Positions 34,092 through 42,023 of a DNA stretch of 44,503 nt are shown piece by piece. The stretch covers positions 1-44,503 of the forward strand of contig SUTX01000017.1 of the NCBI GenBank assembly GCA_015152465.1, written 5' to 3'. Each line of letters opens with the position of its first letter. The stretch's first letter is position 1. The notes under the pieces are model-generated. The model did not search any database and was not told where the DNA came from. It was given only the letters and a program-made list of their open reading frames with translations. The stretch is from Cyanobacteria bacterium SIG31. Its GTDB lineage: Bacteria; Cyanobacteriota; Vampirovibrionia; Gastranaerophilales; Gastranaerophilaceae. The translations under genes and the position numbers were made by a program.

Positions 34092-35324
34092 ATGAAAGTA
34101 AAACAATTAATTGTACCTCTATTGTTATTATTGATTTTGGTAATGTTTAATCGTGTTTTTTTTAACACATTTAGCAAAGCCAATAAGTATTTTAGTGCAC
34201 AAAATTTATATAGCAACGAAGTTGTCCAACCCCAAAAATTATTTGATAAGACTTGGAAAGTTATTGCTAGAGATTATTACGAACCTAGCTTAAATAATCA
34301 AGACTGGGCAAGATGGAAACTACATTATCAAGGTAAAATAAAAACAGAAGACGACGCTAAAGTCGCAATTGATACTATGATTGCGAGTTTAAACGAACCT
34401 TATACTCGTTTTATGAACGAAAAAGACTTTAACGATTTAACTACATCTATAACTTCAAAAATTTATGGTATAGGAGTTAATATTTATTCTAATTCAGGGA
34501 AAATTGAAATTTTTAATGTTATTCCTGCTACACCAGCTGACTTTGCAGGTTTAAAACAAGGAGATATAATTATTGCTGTTGACGGTAAGGATACTAACGG
34601 TTTAAATGTTTCAGAGGTAGCTAATATTGTAAGAGGGCCTGAAAATAGTATAGTTGAGTTAACCATATTAAGAAATGGAAAAAAAATAACAAAAAAAATC
34701 AAGCGTAAAGAAATTAAAATCAAGAATGTAAAAAGTTCTGTTCTTGATAATCACATCGGCTATATTCAGATAATAAGCTTCATGGGAGGAACAACTCCAA
34801 ATGAATTTTTAGAAGCATTAGATAATACTAAAAATACAGACTCATTAATTATTGACTTACGAGGTAACACAGGTGGCTTGTTAGATAATGCCGTCTTTAT
34901 AGCTAATATTTTTATTCAACAAGGAGAAATTGTCGAAATAATATATAGAGGTGGCACTAAAAAGTCAATAAAAGCAAACCCTGAGCAGAAGCCACTAGAT
35001 AAACCTCTTGTTATTCTTGTTAATGGTGCTAGTGCGAGTGCTAGTGAAATATTATCAGGAGCCCTTAGGGATTATAATAGAGCGAAGATTGTAGGTAAAA
35101 AAACTTTTGGGAAAGGTCTTGTGCAAAAAGTTGTACCGTTACCAAATAAAACAGGTTTAAATGTTACAATAGCAAAGTATTTGACACCTAATGGAACAGA
35201 TATTAATAAAATGGGAATAAAGCCTGATATTGAAATAGGTAATGACTTTGATTTTTATTTAAATGATAATAAAAGAGATATACAATTAGAGACTGCAAAA
35301 CAACTTTTATCAAAAGGGAAATAA
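34092..35324 (+). CDS. ctpA: C-terminal processing peptidase (S41 family, CtpA)
   Basis: CtpA-type proteases cut C-terminal tails of envelope proteins. The 410 residues show an N-terminal signal anchor (about 5-23), a PDZ domain near residues 115-200 (YGIGVNIYSNSGKIEIF ... GLKQGDIIIAVDGKD), and the S41 catalytic domain. The nucleophile Ser is in NGASASASEILSGAL and the general base Lys is in TFGKGLVQ, both intact. It has no clear ribosome binding site. The stop overlaps the BioF-like start by one base, so they are co-translated. It lies downstream of another secreted protease candidate. Confidence 0.93.
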   Translation: MKVKQLIVPLLLLLILVMFNRVFFNTFSKANKYFSAQNLYSNEVVQPQKLFDKTWKVIARDYYEPSLNNQDWARWKLHYQGKIKTEDDAKVAIDTMIASLNEPYTRFMNEKDFNDLTTSITSKIYGIGVNIYSNSGKIEIFNVIPATPADFAGLKQGDIIIAVDGKDTNGLNVSEVANIVRGPENSIVELTILRNGKKITKKIKRKEIKIKNVKSSVLDNHIGYIQIISFMGGTTPNEFLEALDNTKNTDSLIIDLRGNTGGLLDNAVFIANIFIQQGEIVEIIYRGGTKKSIKANPEQKPLDKPLVILVNGASASASEILSGALRDYNRAKIVGKKTFGKGLVQKVVPLPNKTGLNVTIAKYLTPNGTDINKMGIKPDIEIGNDFDFYLNDNKRDIQLETAKQLLSKGK

Positions 35325-36445
35325 TGGAAAGAATTAAAGAAGAATTAAAGACCCTTGAGGCTTCTGGACAATTAAGGATAATACCTAAAATTGAAGAAAA
35401 GTTAGACGGAAATTTAGTTATAAATGGAAAGATTTATAAAAACTTTGCCTCAAATGATTATTTAGGTATAAGCACTAAAACTGAGCTTCGCAGAGATTTC
35501 TTTAATAAGTATGATTATCAAATGTCTTCAGCGTCAGCAAGGCTACTTACAGGAACATCAAATGAGTTTATAGAGCTTGAGGATATTCTAGCAAAAATGT
35601 TTAAAAAAGAGGCCGCATTAATATTCAATACAGGATATCAATGTAATTTAGGGGTTATATCAGCCTTATGTGGGAAAAATGATGTTGTTTTTTCTGACAA
35701 ACTAAATCATGCGAGTATTATTGATGGAATGCGTCTTTCAGAGGGTGATTTTATTAGATACAAACATAATAACTATGAAGACCTCGAAAAACTCTTAAAA
35801 TCGAAAAGAAGGAATTATAAACGAGCAATTATTATATCTGAATCAATATTTTCAATGGATGGTGATATTGCTAATATTGAAAAACTCATTGAGCTTAAAA
35901 ATAAATATAATTGTTTGCTTATGGTTGATGAAGCTCATGCATTTGGTATATATGGTGATGGTTTAACAGGAATATCTAATTATAAAGATGTCGATATTAT
36001 AACTGCAACCTTTGGGAAAGCGATTGGTTCTTTTGGTGCATTTTGTGTCGCTAATAATGAGATAATATCGTATTTAATAAATAAATCACGCTCTTTTATA
36101 TTTTCGACTTCAATGCCACCAATAAATATAGCTTGGACCAAATGGTTGTTAACAGAGAAATTCAATTATTTAAAAGCTCAAAGCAAAAAATTAGTTAATA
36201 TAATGAAAGAAACACATACATTAGTTACTAATACCCCGTCAGAATCTCATATTATTCCTATTGTAATAGGTGCTAACGATAAAACCTTAGAACTAGCAGA
36301 ATTGTTACGTTCTCAAGGATATTATATTCCGGCAATACGACCACCGACTGTACCACAAGGGACATCTAGATTAAGAATATCATTAACAGCAGATACAAAA
36401 ATTGAAGATATTAAACAAGTTTTAAGAATAATTCACGAGTTTTAA
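35324..36445 (+). CDS. bioF: 8-amino-7-oxononanoate synthase-like alpha-oxoamine synthase
   Basis: This pyridoxal-phosphate enzyme family condenses an amino acid with an acyl-CoA; BioF makes 8-amino-7-oxononanoate for biotin. Residues NDYLGI (44-49), SSASARLLTGTSNEF (68-82), D202-E-A-H205 and the PLP lysine K232 in TFGKAIGSFGAF are present. At 373 residues it is near the family length. No other bio gene is in the window, so a related enzyme such as 2-amino-3-ketobutyrate ligase cannot be excluded. AAGGGAA precedes the ATG, which overlaps the ctpA stop. Its last 35 bp overlap the end of dxr on the other strand. Confidence 0.8.
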   Translation: MERIKEELKTLEASGQLRIIPKIEEKLDGNLVINGKIYKNFASNDYLGISTKTELRRDFFNKYDYQMSSASARLLTGTSNEFIELEDILAKMFKKEAALIFNTGYQCNLGVISALCGKNDVVFSDKLNHASIIDGMRLSEGDFIRYKHNNYEDLEKLLKSKRRNYKRAIIISESIFSMDGDIANIEKLIELKNKYNCLLMVDEAHAFGIYGDGLTGISNYKDVDIITATFGKAIGSFGAFCVANNEIISYLINKSRSFIFSTSMPPINIAWTKWLLTEKFNYLKAQSKKLVNIMKETHTLVTNTPSESHIIPIVIGANDKTLELAELLRSQGYYIPAIRPPTVPQGTSRLRISLTADTKIEDIKQVLRIIHEF

Positions 36446-37529
36446 TTCTAGTTTCTTCATCAATGCTAAAGATTTCATCAATCGATGGTGATTTGATAAA
36501 ACTATGTTCACTCAACATTGTTTCTACAGAATTAATTATATCAAAAAGCTTTATTTTACCTTCTAAAAACGCAAATACAGCTTCTTCGTTTGCAGCATTC
36601 ATACAAACTGGTAATGAACCACCTATGCGTCCTGAATTAATTGCTATTTTAAGAGCTTTAAACTTATCCCAATCTGGTTCTTCAAAGTCTAAACGAGCTA
36701 TTTCAGTAAAGTTAAAACTCTTAGATTTTATTCCCTCAAAACGTTCTGGATAAGTAATTGCATATTGTATAGGAATATGCATACTAGGCAAGCCGAGTTG
36801 AGCAATTACACTTCCATCAATGTATTCAATAGCAGAGTGGACAATACTTTGCGGATGTACTACAACTTGAATATTGTCATAATCAATTCCAAAAAGGTGA
36901 TGTGCTTCTATAACCTCTAAACCTTTATTCATTAATGTCGCACTGTCAACAGTAATCTTTCGTCCCATATCCCAACGAGGATGAGCTAAAGCTTCTTCAA
37001 CTGTAGCCTTTTTCATATCTTCTATCGATTTATTTAAGAATGGGCCTCCTGAAGCGGTTATAATTAGCTTTTCCACTTGTGTAATATTTTTAATGCATTG
37101 ATGAATTGCACAATGTTCACTGTCTACAGGAATGATATTCACCCCATTTTCTTTGGCTAATTTCATTACAATATCGCCAGCCATAACAAGGGTTTCTTTG
37201 TTTGCTAAGGCAATATCAATACCGTTTTTTATTGCAGTTAAAGTTGGTTTAAGACCAATTTTACCAGAAACAGCAACTAAGATAATATCGTTTTCCTTAT
37301 TTGAACATATTTCATCTAAAGTAGCATATTTTGCACCAATAAGCGATTCTTTCTTTGTAGAATATGCAAATTTTGGTTTAAAATCTTTTATCTGTTTATT
37401 TAATAGCTCTACATTATCCCCACCAGCTAGAGATATAATCTCAAACTTATCTCGCAATTTATTAATTACTTCGAGGGCTTGACGGCCAATTGAGCCTGTA
37501 GAACCTAATATACTAATACGTTTTTTCAT
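36411..37529 (-). CDS. dxr: 1-deoxy-D-xylulose 5-phosphate reductoisomerase
   Basis: Dxr makes 2-C-methyl-D-erythritol 4-phosphate, the committed step of the MEP isoprenoid pathway. The NADPH motif GSTGSIGRQALEVI is at the N-terminus. ALANKETLVMAG, the metal-binding PVDSEHCAIHQC, ITASGGPF, HPRWDMGRKITVDSATLMNKGLEVIEAHHLF and VHPQSIVHSAIEY follow in order. The 372 residues are normal. No ribosome binding site precedes the ATG; a TATAAT lies six bases upstream, so the mRNA is probably leaderless. It converges with and overlaps the BioF-like gene by 35 bp. Confidence 0.96.
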   Translation of the reverse strand: MKKRISILGSTGSIGRQALEVINKLRDKFEIISLAGGDNVELLNKQIKDFKPKFAYSTKKESLIGAKYATLDEICSNKENDIILVAVSGKIGLKPTLTAIKNGIDIALANKETLVMAGDIVMKLAKENGVNIIPVDSEHCAIHQCIKNITQVEKLIITASGGPFLNKSIEDMKKATVEEALAHPRWDMGRKITVDSATLMNKGLEVIEAHHLFGIDYDNIQVVVHPQSIVHSAIEYIDGSVIAQLGLPSMHIPIQYAITYPERFEGIKSKSFNFTEIARLDFEEPDWDKFKALKIAINSGRIGGSLPVCMNAANEEAVFAFLEGKIKLFDIINSVETMLSEHSFIKSPSIDEIFSIDEETRIKTRELFLKLV

Positions 37530-37535
37530 ATCTTT

Positions 37536-37541
37536 ATTATA
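37536..37541 (-). promoter_or_regulatory. -10 box of dxr, leaderless arrangement
   Basis: A perfect TATAAT on the minus strand ends six bases (AAAGAT) before the dxr ATG. No good -35 lies 16-18 bp further upstream, and no Shine-Dalgarno sequence is present. Confidence 0.5.
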
Positions 37542-37638
37542 TTACAAATAAATATTTATATTTTTGTAAATATTTTTATTATTAACTAGCAAAATATATT
37601 TTTATAAGTTTTTGTGTAAAAAAGAAAAGGGGATATCC

Positions 37639-40587
37639 GTGAAAATAGATTCAATTAATTTTAATTTAAAACCGCTACAGTACAGTTTTAACAACATAAA
37701 GGTTACAAAACCAATATATTCAATCGAAAATAATACAGAAATAAAAGGTGTACCTTCTAGCTATATAACATTTAAAAGTAATGTGGAAGATGATATGAAC
37801 TTGAAATTCACTGAAGATGGGCAAGAACTAATCTCTTCGGCTGAAGCAATAGCTAAAGAATTTAATCATTCAGAAATTACTCCATATCATATTATATTAG
37901 CTTCAATAATAATTACAGAAGAAAACATTAAGGCCAATAAAAAAGCTATAGATTCTAATCTTTTAGAAAGTGTTTCAACACTTAATACATTAGCAGATAG
38001 AACTGCAAACAAAAATTTAATAGATAAAAAGGAAGATTTTAATTATTTTCTGGAAGAAACTGCTATATTAAAAGAAGAAGTATTGTCTTCATTATATGAA
38101 ATACCAAAATCAGAAACAGTTCCAGAAGAATTAAACCTTAGTGAAGATTTAGTAAATTATATAAAAGAACAAGGTTATAAATATGGTACAGCATTAAATG
38201 CGTATAATACTTTAGGTGCATCTTTTAACACTCTTACAACTACAGGTACAGAGTATACTAGTGACTATTTAAAGAATTTTTCGTCATTGACTCTTTATGA
38301 AAATGTTTCTGATATAAAAAAGAATTACATGAATCTTTATGATAAAAGAGCTCTTGAAGTTTGGAATAAACTTGCAATTGGTTCTAATATGTTTATACTT
38401 TCAAAAGACCAAATTGAAAGAGATAGAATAGTCGCAAGTTTAATGAAAACATTTGATGAGCCTAAACATGGAAACATTAATTCAGAAAACTCATATTTAT
38501 ATGTAATATCTGACAAGGCGTCTCCAGAAACTTTATATGAAGAAATTAAAACCTTAAAAGAGAGTATACCAGATAAAAAATTGTTATTTTTAGTCGATTT
38601 AGATAAAATTTGGCCAAATATTATGAATGTTAACGAAGACGGTAGTGCAGACTATAAAACTGAATTATTGGCTCTATCCGGTTTAGCAAAAGATAATGTT
38701 AAGTTAATTTTCCTACAAGGAGATGAATTACATTATCTATTTATGCAAACACCTTTAGTTAAAAAAAGTTTTTCAAACTTTTTAACATACAATATACCAC
38801 CTATTAGGACTTTCGAAACAAAAGACTTACTTACCAACAATAAAAAACTACTTAAAAACATAAAAATACCTTTTACAAAAGATGCTAAAGAACTATCTAT
38901 ACAACTGGCTGAAAAAATAGACGGTTCATTCCCTGATAAAGCTATAGACTTAATGGAACGGATATCAGAATACTATGGCGGGGAAAAGAAACGAATCACA
39001 TCAAAAGATGTTAATGAATTCGCTTATGTAGCAAGCGACTTATTCAATGCTGAAAAAGAATCAGCGATAATCTACGATACAGGCAAAACATTAGCAACTT
39101 TTTATGGTAAAGAAACAACTAAAAAAGATATAGAAGCACTTGTAAGACAAATACAAACAGGTCGCATTGGTACACAAGGTATGCTTATTTATTCTAAAGA
39201 TGACGAAGCAGGATCTGGTAGAAAATATACTGCTGAAGTTATTGCTGGTGAAGCAAAGGTACCATTTATGGAGATTAATGCTGGTGACTTTGCAACAGCA
39301 GCTGATGACGAAAAAGGTGGCAAAATAATGCCTGCCAACTTGATTTCAAAGCTCTTCTCAGAACTCAGAATGGCTGCCAAACAAAATCCAGACAAAACAG
39401 CTATAATGTATATCAATAACTTTGAAGAATTTGCTTTTGCTAGCCCGTATATGGTTGGTTGTAAACAAGCAATGAACCAAGTTTTAAGAGAAATGGAAAA
39501 AGCTGAAAGGGATAATATAAATATACTTGTAATGGGTTCAACATACGAAGATTATGTTGATATTATACCTGTATTTGCAAGGGGTTTTTCTCAAACAATA
39601 GCCGTTGACAGCCCTGCGTTCAACAAACAATCTCGAAAAGAAATCATTGAACATCGTATTGCAGAAAAAAATCTTCCACTTGCATATAGGAACAAAGCTG
39701 AACGTGAAAAGTTAATTAATAAACTTGTTAAAATTACAGAGTATCTTTCATATGTTCAGATAAAAACACTTATAAACAAAGCTGAACAAATAATGATTGA
39801 AAGAGATAAAAAGCGTGCGACAATTGGAGATTTTATTGAAGCATATTTGCAATTAGAAGTTGGCAGAACATCACATCCAGAAATGCAGATGTTTAATAAA
39901 GAAGTAACGGTTTCTCACGAGTGTGGTCATGCTACAAATTTAGAAATAATGAATAATTTATATAGTTCAAAAGGTAAACCTTGGTTTAAATCAAGAGATG
40001 TTAACTTTATAACATTAGACCCTCGTGGTGGCTTTTTAGGCGCTGTTTTTGAAGGTAAGAGTGATAACATTGATTACCCGTTTGAAGCTATGTTTTCGGA
40101 TATTGTATGCGCTTACGGCGGCCACTCTTGCGAAAAGAGATTTTTTGATATTGACGGTTCAGTAGGTATAACTCAAGACTTAGCTCAAGCTACAGCTGCA
40201 GCCAAAAGAGGTGTTGAATATTGTGGTTTAGGACATAATACCGGCAAGATTTCAAATGCTGTTAGATTAAGATCAATTAAATATGATGAAAATGTTTTCA
40301 AAGATATTGATGTTATATTAACAAACGCAAAACTAGCATCCGATATGATTACAGAACAATTTAAAGATTTTAATAAATGGTTTACAGATAAGTATTCAAA
40401 ATTAATCGGCTCAGATGACTGTATGGTTGACGGTGATGATTTCAGAAAACACCTAAATACCTGGATTGCAACTCAATCAAAAAGCTTTAAAGAGGATTTA
40501 AGCTTAATGGAAGACATTATACTTGATATCATTAATGCTTCAAAAAAAGGAAAAATCTATCCTATGGCTAGAAAAATAATTAAATAA
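37639..40587 (+). CDS. Clp/FtsH-like chimera: dead AAA+ modules with intact M41-type protease site
   Basis: This 982-residue soluble protein appears to join four parts. (1) A Clp_N-like helical domain near 50-130 (LKFTEDGQELISSAEAIAKEFNH). (2) A ClpB-D1-like AAA+ module near 245-480, with a lost Walker A (SNMFILSKDQIER) but the family-typical LAEKIDGSFPDKAIDLMERI end. (3) An FtsH-like AAA+ module near 510-740, where Walker A reads G525-S-G-R-K-Y530 (Lys to Arg) and Walker B reads IMYIN593-N594 (both acids lost). (4) An FtsH-like peptidase domain with H760-E-C-G-H764 and D847 in TQDLAQAT, the expected third zinc ligand. No membrane segment is seen. GTG start with AAGGGGAT upstream; no operon partner. 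The protease may act without ATP-driven unfolding. Confidence 0.75.
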   Translation: MKIDSINFNLKPLQYSFNNIKVTKPIYSIENNTEIKGVPSSYITFKSNVEDDMNLKFTEDGQELISSAEAIAKEFNHSEITPYHIILASIIITEENIKANKKAIDSNLLESVSTLNTLADRTANKNLIDKKEDFNYFLEETAILKEEVLSSLYEIPKSETVPEELNLSEDLVNYIKEQGYKYGTALNAYNTLGASFNTLTTTGTEYTSDYLKNFSSLTLYENVSDIKKNYMNLYDKRALEVWNKLAIGSNMFILSKDQIERDRIVASLMKTFDEPKHGNINSENSYLYVISDKASPETLYEEIKTLKESIPDKKLLFLVDLDKIWPNIMNVNEDGSADYKTELLALSGLAKDNVKLIFLQGDELHYLFMQTPLVKKSFSNFLTYNIPPIRTFETKDLLTNNKKLLKNIKIPFTKDAKELSIQLAEKIDGSFPDKAIDLMERISEYYGGEKKRITSKDVNEFAYVASDLFNAEKESAIIYDTGKTLATFYGKETTKKDIEALVRQIQTGRIGTQGMLIYSKDDEAGSGRKYTAEVIAGEAKVPFMEINAGDFATAADDEKGGKIMPANLISKLFSELRMAAKQNPDKTAIMYINNFEEFAFASPYMVGCKQAMNQVLREMEKAERDNINILVMGSTYEDYVDIIPVFARGFSQTIAVDSPAFNKQSRKEIIEHRIAEKNLPLAYRNKAEREKLINKLVKITEYLSYVQIKTLINKAEQIMIERDKKRATIGDFIEAYLQLEVGRTSHPEMQMFNKEVTVSHECGHATNLEIMNNLYSSKGKPWFKSRDVNFITLDPRGGFLGAVFEGKSDNIDYPFEAMFSDIVCAYGGHSCEKRFFDIDGSVGITQDLAQATAAAKRGVEYCGLGHNTGKISNAVRLRSIKYDENVFKDIDVILTNAKLASDMITEQFKDFNKWFTDKYSKLIGSDDCMVDGDDFRKHLNTWIATQSKSFKEDLSLMEDIILDIINASKKGKIYPMARKIIK

Positions 40588-40605
40588 TTTATACAAATAA
40601 AACAC

Positions 40606-40634
40606 TTGACACTTAAATATGTTCTTGTTAGTAT
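40606..40634 (+). promoter_or_regulatory. Promoter of the tRNA-Lys gene
   Basis: A perfect TTGACA (40606-40611) is followed after 17 bp by TAGTAT (40629-40634), directly preceded by TGT (extended -10). The tRNA begins about 72 bp after the likely start site. The leader contains a small stem TGGTC-GTTA-GACCA at 40643-40656. Confidence 0.7.
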
Positions 40635-40712
40635 AGCTCTTGTGGTCGTTAGACCAACTAGCCGAAAAGGTAATTGAAAAATAAATAGTTTTACAAGTTT
40701 TATAAAAAATTT

Positions 40713-40785
40713 GCGCTTGTAGCTCAGCAGGTAGAGCACTCCCCTTTTAAGGGATAGGTCGCGCGTTCGAATCGCGCCAAGCGCA
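40713..40785 (+). tRNA. tRNA-Lys (anticodon UUU)
   Basis: The cloverleaf is complete in 73 nt: acceptor GCGCTTG/CAAGCGC, D stem GCTC/GAGC, anticodon loop CTTTTAA with anticodon TTT, and T stem GCGCG/CGCGC with loop TTCGAAT, then A73. The CCA end is not encoded. The first anticodon-stem pair (27-43) is a C-U mismatch; the other four pairs are sound. Eight T residues (40788-40795) follow directly and probably terminate transcription. The next gene ends only 14 bp away on the other strand. Confidence 0.95.
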
Positions 40786-40798
40786 GATTTTTTTTGTG

Positions 40799-41827
40799 TT
40801 AATAACTTATTTCATTAATAATTGTTTTAATTTCTTCTGAAATATCTTCGTTAGAAGATATTTTTTCCCGAACAAGTTTAGCAAATTCTGCCTTTTTAAA
40901 CTCGTGTAAACCCTTTGTTTTAAATATTTCCTCCAATATTTTAGCGGTTGGAATATCAAGCATTAAATCATCATCAGTTATATTTAAAAAGTTTTCAAAA
41001 TGTGCATTTACAGTTTTTACGATTAAATGTTTAGGTAAAAGGTCTTCAAATTCACCGCAAGAGACCAAGTGAATTTTATCAATATTACGAAGCTTTGGCT
41101 TAATTTGACTAATATTTTCTTCAGCATCTTTGTCTAAAAGAACATATATAGGAACTTTTAACTCCTTTGCGAGCTTATAATACATCTTTACAACTTGGTT
41201 TTTGCCACCTGCAGCTATTACTTGTATGCCATTAGCATAAAAATCATAATCTAAATACTTTGCAAAAGCTGGTAAAAGAATTTCCTCGGTTATTCCTTCT
41301 ACTAATAACACTTTTTCTATTGGAAACTTTAATAAAAACTGCTGCCTTGCCTTACGAAAGATGGTTGGAGTGAGGGGACAAACTTGATTATCAGGGATAG
41401 ACATAAAATAATTGGTCAGGTATACTAGCCATTTTAAGTTTACTGGACAATCATCAGGTATTAATTCAACAGCTTTTATAAAATTAATATTATTATTTAA
41501 TAATTTTTGCGTATCTTCATCAATTACGAAAAGATTATTTTCATAATTACATAAAAATTTATTGACATTATTATCTTTTACAAATGAGGTAGTAGTAGTA
41601 TTTGGATATATAGCATCCATTGAATTATTAAATATTTCTGATACATATTCTGCTAAAATAGAATAATCTAAATTCTCTATATCGTTTTTCTTAAATTTGG
41701 GCTCAATTAAACAAGAGACTAATATATCAGAAAAAACTCTCAAGTATTTTTCTTTTGTATTTTTAAACCTTGTCAAACGGTCTAATGATATTAATATTTG
41801 TTCTTTGGTTAAATTCTTATACTTCAT
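40799..41827 (-). CDS. Stand-alone OLD-type TOPRIM protein
   Basis: The 342 residues have an unrecognised helical N-terminal half and a TOPRIM domain in the second half. Key residues are E177 and E181 in VLLVEGITEEILLP, then D232 and D234 in PIYVLLDKDAEENI, and a later GEFEDLLP with acidic residues. This matches the TOPRIM domain of OLD-family nucleases, which cut DNA with two metal ions. The ABC-type ATPase domain normally in front is missing, and no separate ATPase gene is adjacent. It could be a nuclease, or an RNA/DNA-processing protein of another kind. No ribosome site precedes the ATG; a candidate promoter lies only 8 bp before it. Confidence 0.7.
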   Translation of the reverse strand: MKYKNLTKEQILISLDRLTRFKNTKEKYLRVFSDILVSCLIEPKFKKNDIENLDYSILAEYVSEIFNNSMDAIYPNTTTTSFVKDNNVNKFLCNYENNLFVIDEDTQKLLNNNINFIKAVELIPDDCPVNLKWLVYLTNYFMSIPDNQVCPLTPTIFRKARQQFLLKFPIEKVLLVEGITEEILLPAFAKYLDYDFYANGIQVIAAGGKNQVVKMYYKLAKELKVPIYVLLDKDAEENISQIKPKLRNIDKIHLVSCGEFEDLLPKHLIVKTVNAHFENFLNITDDDLMLDIPTAKILEEIFKTKGLHEFKKAEFAKLVREKISSNEDISEEIKTIINEISY

Positions 41828-41835
41828 CTATATAT

Positions 41836-41864
41836 ATTTTATACATTTTAATAAAAATATGCAA
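41836..41864 (-). promoter_or_regulatory. Putative promoter of the TOPRIM gene, near-leaderless
   Basis: On the minus strand TTGCAT (41864-41859) is followed after 17 bp by TAAAAT (41841-41836), which ends eight bases before the ATG. No Shine-Dalgarno sequence is present. The -35 is a weak match. Confidence 0.4.
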
Positions 41865-41935
41865 TTAGCTAAAAATATTAATATTACTAACTTTTAGACA
41901 ATTTAATATATACTTAAGCTTACTAATTGTAAATT

Positions 41936-41991
41936 TTTGTAACAAAATTGTCTTAAATATGCAATTCAGCAGAATAAATATACTTTATATA
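41936..41991 (+). promoter_or_regulatory. Upstream region of the 42024 gene with two shared boxes
   Basis: TTGTAACAAAA is centred near 41941, 83 bp before the ATG. TATACTTTATATA (41979-41991) ends 32 nt before the ATG; its TATACT may be the -10. The same pair of boxes precedes the leftward gene starting at 9061. Confidence 0.4.
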
Positions 41992-42023
41992 TTTAAGAGT
42001 ATAAAATACGGAGACAGTATAAA

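Noticed and set aside
36463..37482. Rightward open frames opposite dxr
   Set aside because: The dxr protein on the minus strand is conserved over its full length; these are complement shadows.
40557..40739. Leftward 60-codon open frame across the tRNA promoter
   Set aside because: It reads through the tRNA-Lys promoter and leader, and has no ribosome site or protein-like composition.
40713..41827. tRNA-Lys as an attachment site of an integrated island
   Set aside because: No integrase, no repeated 3-prime tRNA end and no change in base composition are seen on either side.
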